Shown piece after piece: positions 24,047 through 32,081 of a stretch of DNA of 64,000 nucleotides (positions within the stretch are counted from its first letter, which is position 1; every line of letters begins with the position of its first letter). Location of the stretch: contig NZ_JACXYU010000019.1 in assembly GCF_014779715.1 (NCBI RefSeq), positions 1 through 64,000 of the forward strand, in the 5' to 3' direction. The position numbers were made by a program, and so were the translations under genes. The notes beneath the pieces were generated by a model. It was not told the origin of the DNA. It saw only the letters and a program-made list of their open reading frames with translations, and did no database searches. The stretch comes from Streptomyces chumphonensis. GTDB lineage: Bacteria; Actinomycetota; Actinomycetes; Streptomycetales; Streptomycetaceae.

Positions 24047-27000
24047 TCAGCGCAGCGACCAGCCGGCGAACTCCACCGTCGCCCTCGCCTCGGACGCGGC
24101 CGTCATGAACAGGCCGGCGTCCTGGCGGGGCGCGGCGCCGGGGACGTCCACCGTGGCCACCGTCCGCCACGTCCCGCCCCCGTCCGCGGAGTACGCCCCG
24201 GTGAACACCGGCCCGATCCGGGTCAGACGCAGCAGCACCGGCGCCCGCACCCCCGTCACGCGCCGGTAGGTGTCGAACGCCCCGTCGCCGTCCGCGTCAT
24301 AGGCCAGGACGACGCCGTGCCCGGGGGTGACGGCGAGGTTCACGCCGCCCCCGCCGCGCGTCCCGGCCAGGTCGTCGCGGACGATCACGCCCGCCCGCGC
24401 CCACGGCCCGGTGTCCGGCTGCGCGGTGACGGCCACCTCCGCGGAACCCTCCTCGCCCAGCGCGCCGGGCCGGAACAGCGTGCCGAACTCCTCGGTGCGA
24501 CGCCACAGGTCGGCCCCACCGCCGTGCACCGCGTACCGGTCGCCGAGGCGGCCGAAGACCGCCTCGTTCGTCGTGTGCGTGCGCCACCCCTCGCCCAGCG
24601 GCCCGGCGACGAAGAGGGTGCCGCGCCCGGTGGTGCGGACCCGGGGCTCGCCCTGCGGGCCGTACGCGACCGCCACCTCGTACGGCAGCGGCTCCAGGGG
24701 GCGCTGCGGCGCACCATCCGGCGCGGGCACCCGCCAACGCGCCGAGACCCGCCCACCGGGCGCCACCCGGCCCCAGGACGTACGGCTCAGCGGCACCGCA
24801 CCGGCGGGCCCGGCCAGCGTCAGGTCGACGGCTCCCGTCGGCCGCAGCCCGTTCTCGTTGCGGAACGTCGCCGTCACCTCGGCGGCCCCGCCCGGCGGCA
24901 GCGAGCGGGGCTCGGCGGCCAGGGCGACGCCGCCCTGGAACGGCGCGCGGGCCAGCACGTCGTGGGCGCGCAGGGCGGTGCGGTGGGCGTCGTGGACGGC
25001 CCGCTGCGGATGGTCGTCGGTCCGCCGCGTCCACGGCTCCTCGTGGGCGTACCAGTCGAACGTCCTCGGCGGCCGGTCGGCGGCGAGCGCGTCCTGGAGC
25101 TCGTCGAGATAGCGCCGCCAGCGGACGAGGTGGACGTCGGCGATGAGCCCGTGCCAGTCGCGGTTGGCGTAGTCGGCGAGCCGGCCGCCGTCGGCCGTCG
25201 GCCGGTCCGCCCACGTGGTCAGCAGCACCCGCGCGGTGCGCTCCAGCTCCGCCCGCTCCTCGGCACCGGCCGCGCTCCGGCGGGCGTCGGCGAGCCAGGG
25301 CCCCAGGAGGAAGCCGCGGTGCGCCCCGGCCACGTCGTCCGCCAGCCGGATCAACTCCAGCCAGAGCGTCGCCAGCCGGGCGAACGTCCGCCGGTCCTTC
25401 TCCGCGTACGCCTCCTCCAACCGGCCGATCAGCAGCCAGGAGCGGTTGGCGACGGCCTGCCGGGCGGCGTCGACCACGTCGTACCGGTAGGCGTCGCTCC
25501 CGCGCAGCGGGGCGGCGACGCGCAGCAGGGCGGCGAAGGCGGCGTCGAAGGCGGGCGGGTCGAAGGCCGGGCTGTGGGTGGCGTAGTACGTGCCGGAGCG
25601 CGCGGTGAGGCTCGGCCGGGCCGCGAACACGCTGTCGTGCGGACGGCCGTCGCGGGAGTCGATCCGGTAGGCCGTCTCCCGCAGCGCGGCGAACGCCTCC
25701 CGCGCCGCCGGGTCCCGGCCGCCGTAGCGGAAGTCGGCGTACTCCGCGAACCACGCCGCCCGATCCACCGGCTCCTCGCGCCAGGCCAGCTCGCTGAACA
25801 GCTCGAACGCCGCCGGGTCGCGCTCGGCCGCCTCCGGCATGAACGCCGTACCGCGCAGGGCGCTGCCCGACCGGTCCCGCCACGCCGTGAACCGCTCCGC
25901 CCAGCGGTGCGTCTTCGCGCCGAGCGTCGTGCGGCCGCCGAAGTTGGGGATCGTGCCGAAGGCGTACGGCACGCCGCCCCAGTCCGCCTCCCGGTCCGTG
26001 ACGCGTTCGAGGTCGGACAGCCCGTCCACCACGAGCATCCGCTCCGGGCGCGCCAGGCCCTCCAGCAGCTCCCGGCGCGGGTTGTGCTGCCAGCCGAGGA
26101 TCACCCACGTCGCGTCCGGCAGGGCCGCGTGAAGGGCGCGCTCGACGCCGCGCGCGGCCTCCGGGACGGGCACGTCCCCCGCGTCGCCGCCCTCGTGCAG
26201 GAGATCCATCTTGACGTGCGCGGGCGCGCCGAACAGCTCCCGCTGGTGCGCGTAGAACGCGGCGGCCACGGCGGCGAAGGCGTCCGTGCGCGGGTCCAGC
26301 CAGTCCGGGCGGGGCAGGCCCGCCCAGGTGCCCTGCGGGACGGTGCGGGCCCCGGCGTTCCGGGCCGCGAAGCCGCGCGGCACCGTACCGAAGTAGCCCG
26401 GCAGCACCGGCGCCATGCCCAGCTCCCGCAGCCGTGCCGCGATGCGCCGGCCCAGCTCCGTCCGGGCGGCCAGCAGCTCCGGGCCGACGGGGCCGCCGTA
26501 CGCGGACATGTTCTGCAGCAGCCACCACGGCTGGTGCGTCGGCGCCGGGACCCAGGCCCGCGCCTCGCGCTCCGTGTACCCGAACTCCTGGAGCAGCCGG
26601 TGGTACACCGCCTCCGTGCCCGGCGTGACGAGCACCTCGTTGACGCCGTGCAGCGCCAGGACGTCGATGAGCCGCTCCCAGCGCGGCCAGTCCGCGTACG
26701 GGGCGGTGTAGCCGTCGTGCGTGTCGTTGAGCGCGAAACGGTGCGGCACGGTGGCGGCGCGCTCCTCCGCCGCGCGCGGCGCGGGGAGCGTCGTGGGCAG
26801 TTCCGTCTGCGAACCGGCCCAGCTCAGGTGCGCCCGGCAGGTGTACTTCAGGTACCAGTGGACGCCGGTCAGCGCGACCGCCGGGCTCGTCCCGCCAATC
26901 TCCACCGCGCCCCGGCCCCCGCCGAGGGTGAACCGCTCCCGGCCGTCGAGGAGGGTGAGCGCGAACTGGTCGGCGTGGTCGGGCAGCAGCCGCTCCAACG

Positions 27001-27166
27001 CCGCGCGGGCCGCCTCCATGCCGCCTCCGCTCCCCTCGCCACCGCCGGACGGTACGCCCCGGCCGGGGCTGCTGCCCGTCAGGGCCAGCCCCGCGCCCAG
27101 CGCCCCGGCGGACCCCAGCAGCAGCCGCCTGCTCGGCCCGGCCGGGCCGCTCGGTACGTTCACCAT
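24047..27166 (-). CDS. Secreted alpha-N-acetylglucosaminidase (GH89) with accessory C-terminal domains
   Basis: This 1039-aa protein has a Tat signal (SRRLLLGSAGALGAGLAL, twin Arg at residues 13-14), so it should be exported folded. The NAGLU N-terminal domain (about 50-130) and barrel domain (about 130-480) include HRFALNDTHDGY, WWLLQNMSAYGGPVG and the diagnostic PYAFGTIPNFGGRTTLG, matching the HNFGG stretch of human NAGLU. A helical C-terminal domain follows (490-740). An NEW3/alpha-galactosidase-associated-type domain (about 765-860) and a jelly-roll lectin-like domain (about 880-1039) come last. It would remove terminal alpha-GlcNAc from glycans. GTG 27163 is an alternative start with better ribosome-site spacing. 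Confidence 0.9.
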   Translation of the reverse strand: MVNVPSGPAGPSRRLLLGSAGALGAGLALTGSSPGRGVPSGGGEGSGGGMEAARAALERLLPDHADQFALTLLDGRERFTLGGGRGAVEIGGTSPAVALTGVHWYLKYTCRAHLSWAGSQTELPTTLPAPRAAEERAATVPHRFALNDTHDGYTAPYADWPRWERLIDVLALHGVNEVLVTPGTEAVYHRLLQEFGYTEREARAWVPAPTHQPWWLLQNMSAYGGPVGPELLAARTELGRRIAARLRELGMAPVLPGYFGTVPRGFAARNAGARTVPQGTWAGLPRPDWLDPRTDAFAAVAAAFYAHQRELFGAPAHVKMDLLHEGGDAGDVPVPEAARGVERALHAALPDATWVILGWQHNPRRELLEGLARPERMLVVDGLSDLERVTDREADWGGVPYAFGTIPNFGGRTTLGAKTHRWAERFTAWRDRSGSALRGTAFMPEAAERDPAAFELFSELAWREEPVDRAAWFAEYADFRYGGRDPAAREAFAALRETAYRIDSRDGRPHDSVFAARPSLTARSGTYYATHSPAFDPPAFDAAFAALLRVAAPLRGSDAYRYDVVDAARQAVANRSWLLIGRLEEAYAEKDRRTFARLATLWLELIRLADDVAGAHRGFLLGPWLADARRSAAGAEERAELERTARVLLTTWADRPTADGGRLADYANRDWHGLIADVHLVRWRRYLDELQDALAADRPPRTFDWYAHEEPWTRRTDDHPQRAVHDAHRTALRAHDVLARAPFQGGVALAAEPRSLPPGGAAEVTATFRNENGLRPTGAVDLTLAGPAGAVPLSRTSWGRVAPGGRVSARWRVPAPDGAPQRPLEPLPYEVAVAYGPQGEPRVRTTGRGTLFVAGPLGEGWRTHTTNEAVFGRLGDRYAVHGGGADLWRRTEEFGTLFRPGALGEEGSAEVAVTAQPDTGPWARAGVIVRDDLAGTRGGGGVNLAVTPGHGVVLAYDADGDGAFDTYRRVTGVRAPVLLRLTRIGPVFTGAYSADGGGTWRTVATVDVPGAAPRQDAGLFMTAASEARATVEFAGWSLR

Positions 27167-27469
27167 GCTCCCCACGCTGGGCGCCCGACGTGACGCCCCC
27201 GCGCACGCGACGTTAACGACCGGCACCCCGCGAACGCCCCCGCCACCCCGGCCCGTCACCCTCGGCACCACCCGATCGCCGTCCCGGACGTCAACGCGCC
27301 GCGGCGGACCCGGGCCGGACGGGACCGCGGACCCCTCCTCGCCGTGCCGGGGTCCCGCACCGCCCGGTCAGCCGGAGTCGATGCGGATCGTGGCCGGCTC
27401 GGCCCGGCCGCCGACCGCGAGATCCCGCGGTGCCGTCGGGGTGGCGCCACCATCCCGCCTGCGGCATCG
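27167..27469. other. Intergenic region with decayed copy of pentapeptide-gene 3' flank
   Basis: No intact gene is visible. From about 27241 to 27395 the DNA matches the downstream flank and last codons of the pentapeptide-repeat gene at 29719-29940. It includes a 31-bp exact match and a second matching block, GGAGTCGATGCGGATC, at 27375-27390. The copy is shorter by about 60 bp and carries substitutions, so it looks like an old duplication. The GH89 gene promoter probably lies near 27170-27240. Confidence 0.65.
27263..27293 (+). repeat. 31-bp direct repeat, copy 1
   Basis: This 31-bp sequence, starting CGGCACCACCCGATCGCC, is identical to 29740-29770 in the same orientation, 2,477 bp away. Similarity continues at a lower level on both sides. 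The two copies bracket the TetR and MFS genes, as expected for a segmental duplication or for insertion of that module by homologous or microhomology-mediated exchange. Confidence 0.9.
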
Positions 27470-28153
27470 TCAACGCCGCAGTGCGGCCACCCCCGCGATC
27501 GTGCTCTCGACGATGTAGTCGTAGTAGCGTCGACGCTCCAGCCGGGCGGCCGCACCCCCGTCGAGGAACGGCCGCATGAACTGGTCGAGCACCGGGGCGA
27601 CGTCGGGGATCTGAGCACCAGCGCGCTCGAACTCCGCCATCATCGCGCGGTGGTCGCGTGGACCATCGTCCTCGTGCACCAGCCTCTCGTCGCCCGTTGA
27701 GACCGTCATGAGCGCGTTGTTCAACATGGCCGCATAGGCGAAGCCCGCGTCCTCGGCGAAGCCCGCCCGGACCAGCTTCGCGATCCCGGCCTGGAGCACC
27801 GGGAGCACGGCGGGAAACGCCGGGCCGTGCATGAGGAGCCACTTCGCGGTGCCCGGACACGACGCCACGCGTGGGTAGACGTCCGCCAGCAGAACGCGGA
27901 ACCACTGTCGCCATTCCAGCTCCGAGGGGGGCACCGCCAGACCCTGTGTGGTGCGCTCGACGACGCGGCGCGCGAGAAGGTCCTTACCTCCGACGTGGTG
28001 GTACACGACCGGCGGCGTGACATCGAGATGACGCGCCAGGTCGCGGATGGACCACCCCCACAGGTGCGACTCGCGTGTGAGGTGAACGGCGCCGTCGATG
28101 ACGCGCTCCGGCGTCATGCCCACATGGAACGGGGTCGTCGAGGTCTCTGTCAT
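27470..28153 (-). CDS. TetR-family transcriptional regulator
   Basis: This 227-aa regulator has an N-terminal TetR DNA-binding domain (residues 14-60: VIDGAVHLTRESHLWGWSIR, then a recognition helix ending VYHHVGGKDLL). A helical ligand-binding C-terminal domain of the TetR_C type follows. It is divergent from the MFS exporter gene, the classic efflux-control layout, with a shared 147-bp control region that contains an iron-box-like palindrome. It probably represses the MFS gene and itself until a ligand binds. Third-position bases look less extremely GC-rich than in neighbours, compatible with acquisition. Confidence 0.9.
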   Translation of the reverse strand: MTETSTTPFHVGMTPERVIDGAVHLTRESHLWGWSIRDLARHLDVTPPVVYHHVGGKDLLARRVVERTTQGLAVPPSELEWRQWFRVLLADVYPRVASCPGTAKWLLMHGPAFPAVLPVLQAGIAKLVRAGFAEDAGFAYAAMLNNALMTVSTGDERLVHEDDGPRDHRAMMAEFERAGAQIPDVAPVLDQFMRPFLDGGAAARLERRRYYDYIVESTIAGVAALRR

Positions 28154-28300
28154 GTGCGGGCCTCCTCACCTCGTCCCTCATTCTCGCCGACGCCGACACC
28201 CCTTGACGGCGAAGTTAGGCATGCCTTACTTTAACTCTGCGATTATAACGCTGTAAACATTGGCACCCACCCATCCGATGCCCGCGCATAAAGGACACCC
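28154..28300. promoter_or_regulatory. Divergent TetR/MFS control region with iron-box-like palindrome
   Basis: The AT-rich centre holds TTAGGCATGCCTTA at 28215-28228, a near-perfect palindrome with core AGGCATGCCT. It resembles one half of an IdeR/DmdR iron box (TTAGGTTAGGCTAACCTAA type). Nearby are TATAAC at 28244-28249 on the plus strand and TATAAT on the minus strand over 28242-28247, possible -10 elements for the two genes. Binding either by the TetR protein or by an iron regulator is possible; the sequence alone does not decide. Confidence 0.5.
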
Positions 28301-29572
28301 ATGGCCGAACATCACCAACCGGGCCCGACCGTCATATCCGAGGCGGCCCAGCGGAAACCGCAGGTACCCCTGCTGCTCGGCGCGGTCTTCCTGGTCTTCC
28401 TCGGCCACATGAGCCTCAGTCCGATCATCGCGCCACTGTCGCGCGAGGTCGGACTCGCCGAATGGCAGATCGGGGCGACCGTCAGCACAGCGGCACTGGC
28501 CGTGGTGCTCACCAGTCAGTTCTGGGGCCGGCGTTCACAGTCGCTCGGACGCAAACCGGTACTCGTCACCGCCTGCGCGATCGCCACCGCCACGATGACC
28601 GGGTTCGCGGTGGTGGCCTGGTTCGGCATGACGGGAGCGATCACCGGCACCGCGCTCTTCGTCGCCTTTCTGCTCCTGCGCGGGGTCGGCTTCGGCGGCG
28701 CGATCGCCGCGGTGCCACCGACCGCCCAGGCGTACATCGCCGACATCACGACCGACGAGCAGGCCCGCGTCAAAGGGATGGCCGGCGTCGGGTCGGTGCA
28801 GGCCATGGCCATGGTCGGCGGTGCACTCGTCGGCGGCGCGCTCTCGGCGTTCGGGTTGATCGTGCCGCTGATCGCGACACCCGTGCTGATGGCGGCCGCA
28901 CTGCTTCTGCTCGCCACCCGACTGCGCGCCGAGGCACGACACGAACTCATCCCCTCCCCGGCGCAGGTGAACCCACTCGACCCCCGCGTGTGGCCCTTCC
29001 TGGTCGCCGGGTTCGGGATGTTCACCTCGCTGGGCTTCATCCAGGTCATCATGGGGTTCCTCGTACAGGACCGGCTCGACCTCGACTCGGCACTGACCGG
29101 CGTCGTCACCGGCGGCGCGCTCCTCGCCGCCGGCGTCGGCCTCATCCTCGCCCAAGCGGTGATCGTCCCCCGGGTGAACTGGACGCCACCGGCGCTGCTG
29201 CGCGTCGGAAGCGCCACCGCCGTGCTCGGGTTCATCCTGCTGACCCCCGATCTCGGACTGGCACCGCTCGTGGCCGCGAACGTCCTCATCGGCGTCGGGC
29301 TCGGGCTGGCGACACCCGGGTACACGGCAGGTCCGACCCTGCTGGTGAGGCGCGACGAACAGGGCGCGCTGGCCGGCCTGGTCAACGCCACCAACGGGCT
29401 CACCTTCGTCGTCGCCCCCATCGCCGGCACGGTGCTGTACGGCACGGCTCCTTCCCTGCCGGCCCTCGTGGGTGCGGTGATCATGGCGGCGGTCGCGCTG
29501 TTCACGTTCACCCACCCCAGATTTCGCGAGGGCTTCCAGTCCGACGCCGAAGACCTGAGGCAGGTGCGATGA
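28301..29572 (+). CDS. MFS transporter (12-helix exporter)
   Basis: This 423-aa membrane protein has two six-helix halves. It opens with a short hydrophilic tail and helix 1 at about residue 22 (VPLLLGAVFLVFLGHMSLSP). The loop 2-3 motif reads FWGRRSQSLGRKPVL. The second half starts after a central loop near residue 220. Exporters of this kind paired with a divergent TetR usually expel a drug or small metabolite; the iron-box-like site makes a siderophore-related substrate possible but unproven. It overlaps a 28-codon downstream frame by 4 bp. Confidence 0.88.
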   Translation: MAEHHQPGPTVISEAAQRKPQVPLLLGAVFLVFLGHMSLSPIIAPLSREVGLAEWQIGATVSTAALAVVLTSQFWGRRSQSLGRKPVLVTACAIATATMTGFAVVAWFGMTGAITGTALFVAFLLLRGVGFGGAIAAVPPTAQAYIADITTDEQARVKGMAGVGSVQAMAMVGGALVGGALSAFGLIVPLIATPVLMAAALLLLATRLRAEARHELIPSPAQVNPLDPRVWPFLVAGFGMFTSLGFIQVIMGFLVQDRLDLDSALTGVVTGGALLAAGVGLILAQAVIVPRVNWTPPALLRVGSATAVLGFILLTPDLGLAPLVAANVLIGVGLGLATPGYTAGPTLLVRRDEQGALAGLVNATNGLTFVVAPIAGTVLYGTAPSLPALVGAVIMAAVALFTFTHPRFREGFQSDAEDLRQVR

Positions 29573-29655
29573 ACGGCACGGGCACACAGCGAACGTCCAC
29601 GAACACCGAACCGGTGAACGACGCTCAGACCGTCGCGGGCGACCTCACTCTGTGA
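29569..29655 (+). pseudogene. 28-codon ORF, possible 5' stub of an aldo/keto reductase gene
   Basis: A short frame starts at ATG 29569, overlapping the MFS stop (ATGA), and encodes a 28-aa peptide ending in AGDLTL. The overlap suggests that an intact second gene of the operon once stood here. The final residues (GDLTL) resemble the start of many actinobacterial aldo/keto reductases, where GDLxVxRxGxGAM follows, but the frame stops at once. The stop lies less than 100 bp from the second direct-repeat copy, so the gene may have been cut by the rearrangement. A genuine small peptide gene is the alternative. Confidence 0.35.
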
Positions 29656-29739
29656 CACGTCACCTCACCGGTCGACCACGAGATCCGTACCGCCATGGCG
29701 GTCTCCCTCGGTCGACCCCGCCACCCCGACGCGACGCCC

Positions 29740-29770
29740 CGGCACCACCCGATCGCCGTCCCGGACGTCA
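29740..29770 (+). repeat. 31-bp direct repeat, copy 2
   Basis: This is the partner of 27263-27293, identical over 31 bp and in the same orientation. This copy lies just downstream of the intact pentapeptide-repeat gene (minus strand), so it is probably the original, and the copy at 27263 the duplicate. The flank from 29719 and on to about 29940 also matches the first copy imperfectly. Confidence 0.9.
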
Positions 29771-29842
29771 GCGCACCGCAGCGGCCCCAGGCCGGCCGGG
29801 ACCACGGACTCCTCCTCGCCACGCGGGTCCTGTCACCTCTGA

Positions 29843-30517
29843 TCAGTCGTCTCCGAGAGTGAGGGCGAGTTCGTCCACGAGGGCCTGGGCAAGATCCGCC
29901 TGCTGGCCGGAGTCGATGCGGATCTTGGCCAGGTTGGCGACGCCCCGGATCTGCGAGAGGTCATTGCCGCGGAGATCGGTGTCCCGGTACCGGCCTGCGC
30001 CGAACTCGGTCAGTTCGAGTCCGCAGTCCGAGAAGACGGCGTCGGACAGGTCGCAGTCGGTGAACGTGACCTCCGTGAGGGCACAGCCGACGAAGGCGAC
30101 GGGGCCTGCGGCACGCACCTTCCGGAAGCCGGCGTAGTCGAAACGGCACTTCTCGAACAGCACGTCGTCCAGGACCATCCCGTCAAGCGCGGCGCCCATG
30201 ATCCTGCAGTCACGGACATGGACCCGGGTGAGCTTGCTTCCGCTCCAGCGGACCGAGCCGAGATCACTGCTGGTGATCTCCACACCGTGCAGGTTCAACG
30301 CCTCGAACTCGACCTGTTTCGCGCGGACGTCGCTGACCCTGCCCGTGATGAGCCGGATCCCGGTGAGGGCGAGCGAGCGCAGGTCCACATCCCCGTAGGT
30401 GAAGTCCTGCACGGCGTCGCGGGGACTGTCCAGTGTCTCGACCACGGACAGGTACAGGCCGGGCTCATCAAGGTCGGGGGTGGTCACGGTGACGTGGCCG
30501 AAGGTACGACTGGCCAT
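29843..30517 (-). CDS. Pentapeptide-repeat protein
   Basis: This 224-aa protein is built almost wholly of pentapeptide-like turns (central Leu/Phe every five residues, as in VDLRSLALTG, SSDLGSVRWSG, TDCDLSDAVFSDC). It should fold into a right-handed quadrilateral beta-helix. Some members protect DNA gyrase by mimicking DNA; others have unknown roles. The C-terminal 30 residues (IRIDSGQQADLAQALVDELA) form a helix that may mediate dimerisation. ATG 30517 has AAGGAGC upstream. It is divergent from the Nudix gene. A decayed copy of its 3' end lies near 27370-27395. Confidence 0.85.
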   Translation of the reverse strand: MASRTFGHVTVTTPDLDEPGLYLSVVETLDSPRDAVQDFTYGDVDLRSLALTGIRLITGRVSDVRAKQVEFEALNLHGVEITSSDLGSVRWSGSKLTRVHVRDCRIMGAALDGMVLDDVLFEKCRFDYAGFRKVRAAGPVAFVGCALTEVTFTDCDLSDAVFSDCGLELTEFGAGRYRDTDLRGNDLSQIRGVANLAKIRIDSGQQADLAQALVDELALTLGDD

Positions 30518-30686
30518 GGTGCTCCTTCAACGTCGAGCCGGGGCGGCCCTGCCGGTGCGTCGGCACGACCGCCCCGTCCGGGCTACTTGTTCTTCCAGTG
30601 ATCCGAAGCAGAAGCTGGTCAAAGTGGCCTGCCACGTCCCGTCGGTACGGTCTTCCCACCCACTCGGCCGTTCGGGAGGACGAGAC

Positions 30687-31151
30687 GTGACACAGCGGAA
30701 CACGGAGAAGCGGCCGGGTATCGCCGCCGCCATCGTCGTTCACGAGGGCCGTGTGCTCCTGGTGCGCCGCCGGATCAGCGAGGGACAGCTGTCCTGGCAG
30801 TTCCCAGCCGGAGAAGTCGAGCCCGGAGAGGCTCGTGAGGACGCCGCCGTGCGGGAGACCCGGGAAGAGACCGGGTTGACCGTGGCAATGGTGAAGCTTC
30901 TCGGCGAGCGCGTCCACCCCAAGACAGGGCGTGTGATGTCGTACGCCGCTTGCGAGGTGCTGGCCGGTACGGCGCACGTCGCGGACACCGAGGAGCTGGC
31001 CGAACTCGCCTGGGTCGCCCACGACGAGATCCCGCAGTACGTACCGTACGGGCTGTTCGAGTCGGTGCAGGTCTACCTTGACGCCGCCTTGCTGGGCCGA
31101 GTCCCCGTGCCCGGGCCCACGCCTCCGGGGAAACGTCTCACTGCGATGTGA
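30687..31151 (+). CDS. Nudix hydrolase
   Basis: This 154-aa enzyme has a complete Nudix box, G(X5)E(X7)REUXEEXGU, reading GEVEPGEAREDAAVRETREE followed by TGL at about residues 53-75. It would hydrolyse a nucleoside diphosphate linked to another group (NUDIX substrates such as oxidised NTPs); the exact substrate cannot be read. The N-terminus (GIAAAIVVHEGRVLLVRRR) is the usual first strand pair. GTG 30687 follows GGGAGGA at 30674-30680. Its 3' end overlaps the convergent DUF397 gene by 14 bp. Confidence 0.92.
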   Translation: MTQRNTEKRPGIAAAIVVHEGRVLLVRRRISEGQLSWQFPAGEVEPGEAREDAAVRETREETGLTVAMVKLLGERVHPKTGRVMSYAACEVLAGTAHVADTEELAELAWVAHDEIPQYVPYGLFESVQVYLDAALLGRVPVPGPTPPGKRLTAM

Positions 31152-31371
31152 CGACGGTCGTCCCGCTGTCGGTGGTGACACCGGCTTCGGCGCTCACTTC
31201 GGTGATGAACGAAATCCAGGCCGCCTTGCCGCATCGCACCATGCCGGCCGTTGCCTGCTTGCTGTCTCGTATCGCCCGTCCTTCGCCAGCGGTCAGGGCG
31301 ACTTCCACGCAATCACCTTCCTGGTCCGAGTAGGACGACTTGCGGAACATGGTCACGATGTCGGCGGTCAT
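31138..31371 (-). CDS. DUF397-domain protein
   Basis: This 77-aa protein of the actinobacterial DUF397 family is recognisable from FRKSSYSDQEGDCVEVA, the characteristic xKSSxSxxxxxCVEVA opening, and IRDSKQ. These small proteins usually lie directly after an XRE-family regulator (with DUF5753) and form a regulatory pair with it, as in BldB-like or WhiJ-like systems. Here the start ATG 31371 overlaps the stop of a frame that looks like the last 40-50 codons of such a regulator; the rest of the regulator is missing. Its 3' end overlaps the Nudix gene. Confidence 0.88.
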   Translation of the reverse strand: MTADIVTMFRKSSYSDQEGDCVEVALTAGEGRAIRDSKQATAGMVRCGKAAWISFITEVSAEAGVTTDSGTTVVTSQ

Positions 31372-31505
31372 GATTCCTCTTCCATTCGTTGCAGCGTCTC
31401 ATCCAGGAGACCGCGCATCCGTCCCGCGCTCTCTTCCGGGGACATCGCCTCGGAGCGCAGTTGATCGAAGACGTTGACGTGCGAACCGCTGTTGCGGTTT
31501 CTCCT
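31368..31505 (-). pseudogene. Remnant of XRE-family regulator (partner of DUF397)
   Basis: A minus-strand frame ends at 31368 with a 4-bp overlap into DUF397, exactly the layout of intact XRE-DUF397 pairs. Its last residues read VFDQLRSEAMSPEESAGRM and end in LLDETLQRMEEES, a helical tail suited to the end of such a regulator. Upstream the frame is closed by two TGA codons near 31520 and there is no room for the usual 260-280 residues, because the ATPase gene begins at 31599. I read this as a 5'-truncated remnant; a free-standing 25-aa ORF from an internal ATG is the alternative. Confidence 0.45.
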
Positions 31506-31598
31506 GCCTCCCTCCGGACGCCACCGTCAGGCTCATGGGTTCGCCGTTCACGGTGTCGACGTCGGGCCACGCTTCATCCACGGTGTGGAGGTGGCCTG

Positions 31599-32006
31599 AT
31601 GGATCAGCCCGGTCTCGCGCCACCTGCACCGGTCGTCCTTCGGTGGGACCGCGATCCGCGCAACGTCAGCAAAGCGCGAGCAGGTCTTCGAGTCACGCCG
31701 GCGACCTGGGGGCTCACGGCCATCGAGGAGGAAGCCTCACTCGTCCTGTCAGAGCTGATGACCAACGCCGTCCGACACGCGCACGCCCCGGGTCGGCAGA
31801 TCGAAACGCGGTATGTCTTCGTGCCCGATGGGCTGCGCGTCGAGGTGCACGACGCGTGCGACGTCCGGCCGGTGAGGGAACTGACGACCGGGGGCGCCAC
31901 CGGCGGGTGGGGACTCCCACTGGTCGACGTTCTGGCCGCGAGGTGGGGCGTCTCCGACCGTCAGGGGCCGGGCAAGGTCGTCTGGGCGGAACTGCGGGCT
32001 TCCTAG
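31599..32006 (+). CDS. Anti-sigma-factor-like ATP-binding protein (HATPase_c)
   Basis: This 135-aa protein has the GHKL fold of the RsbW/SpoIIAB group. The N-box reads ELMTNAVRHAHAPG with the Mg-binding Asn near residue 55, followed by an Asp-containing G1 region (VEVHDACDVRP) and a glycine-rich lid (TGGATGGWGLPLV). Streptomyces genomes hold dozens of these; many act as anti-sigma or serine kinases, with unknown partners. ATG 31599 follows GGAGG at 31587-31591. It sits where the divergent partner of an XRE-DUF397 pair commonly sits. Confidence 0.87.
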   Translation: MDQPGLAPPAPVVLRWDRDPRNVSKARAGLRVTPATWGLTAIEEEASLVLSELMTNAVRHAHAPGRQIETRYVFVPDGLRVEVHDACDVRPVRELTTGGATGGWGLPLVDVLAARWGVSDRQGPGKVVWAELRAS

Positions 32007-32021
32007 CCGGCGTCACCTTCG

Positions 32022-32068
32022 GGGCCGGAGGGGGCGGGGCGGGGCGGCACCCCCTCCCGCCCCGGCCC
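32022..32068. terminator. Probable GC-rich terminator between convergent genes
   Basis: GGGCCGG at 32022-32028 pairs with CCGGCCC at 32062-32068, and the G-rich and C-rich inner tracts can extend the stem. It sits between the ATPase gene stop and the convergent mbtH stop, where a bidirectional terminator would be expected. The inner pairing is ambiguous. Confidence 0.5.
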
Positions 32069-32081
32069 GACCCCGGTCATG

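Noticed and set aside
24317..27193. 958-codon open frame on the plus strand
   Set aside because: Antisense to the GH89 gene; composition is that of a shadow frame.
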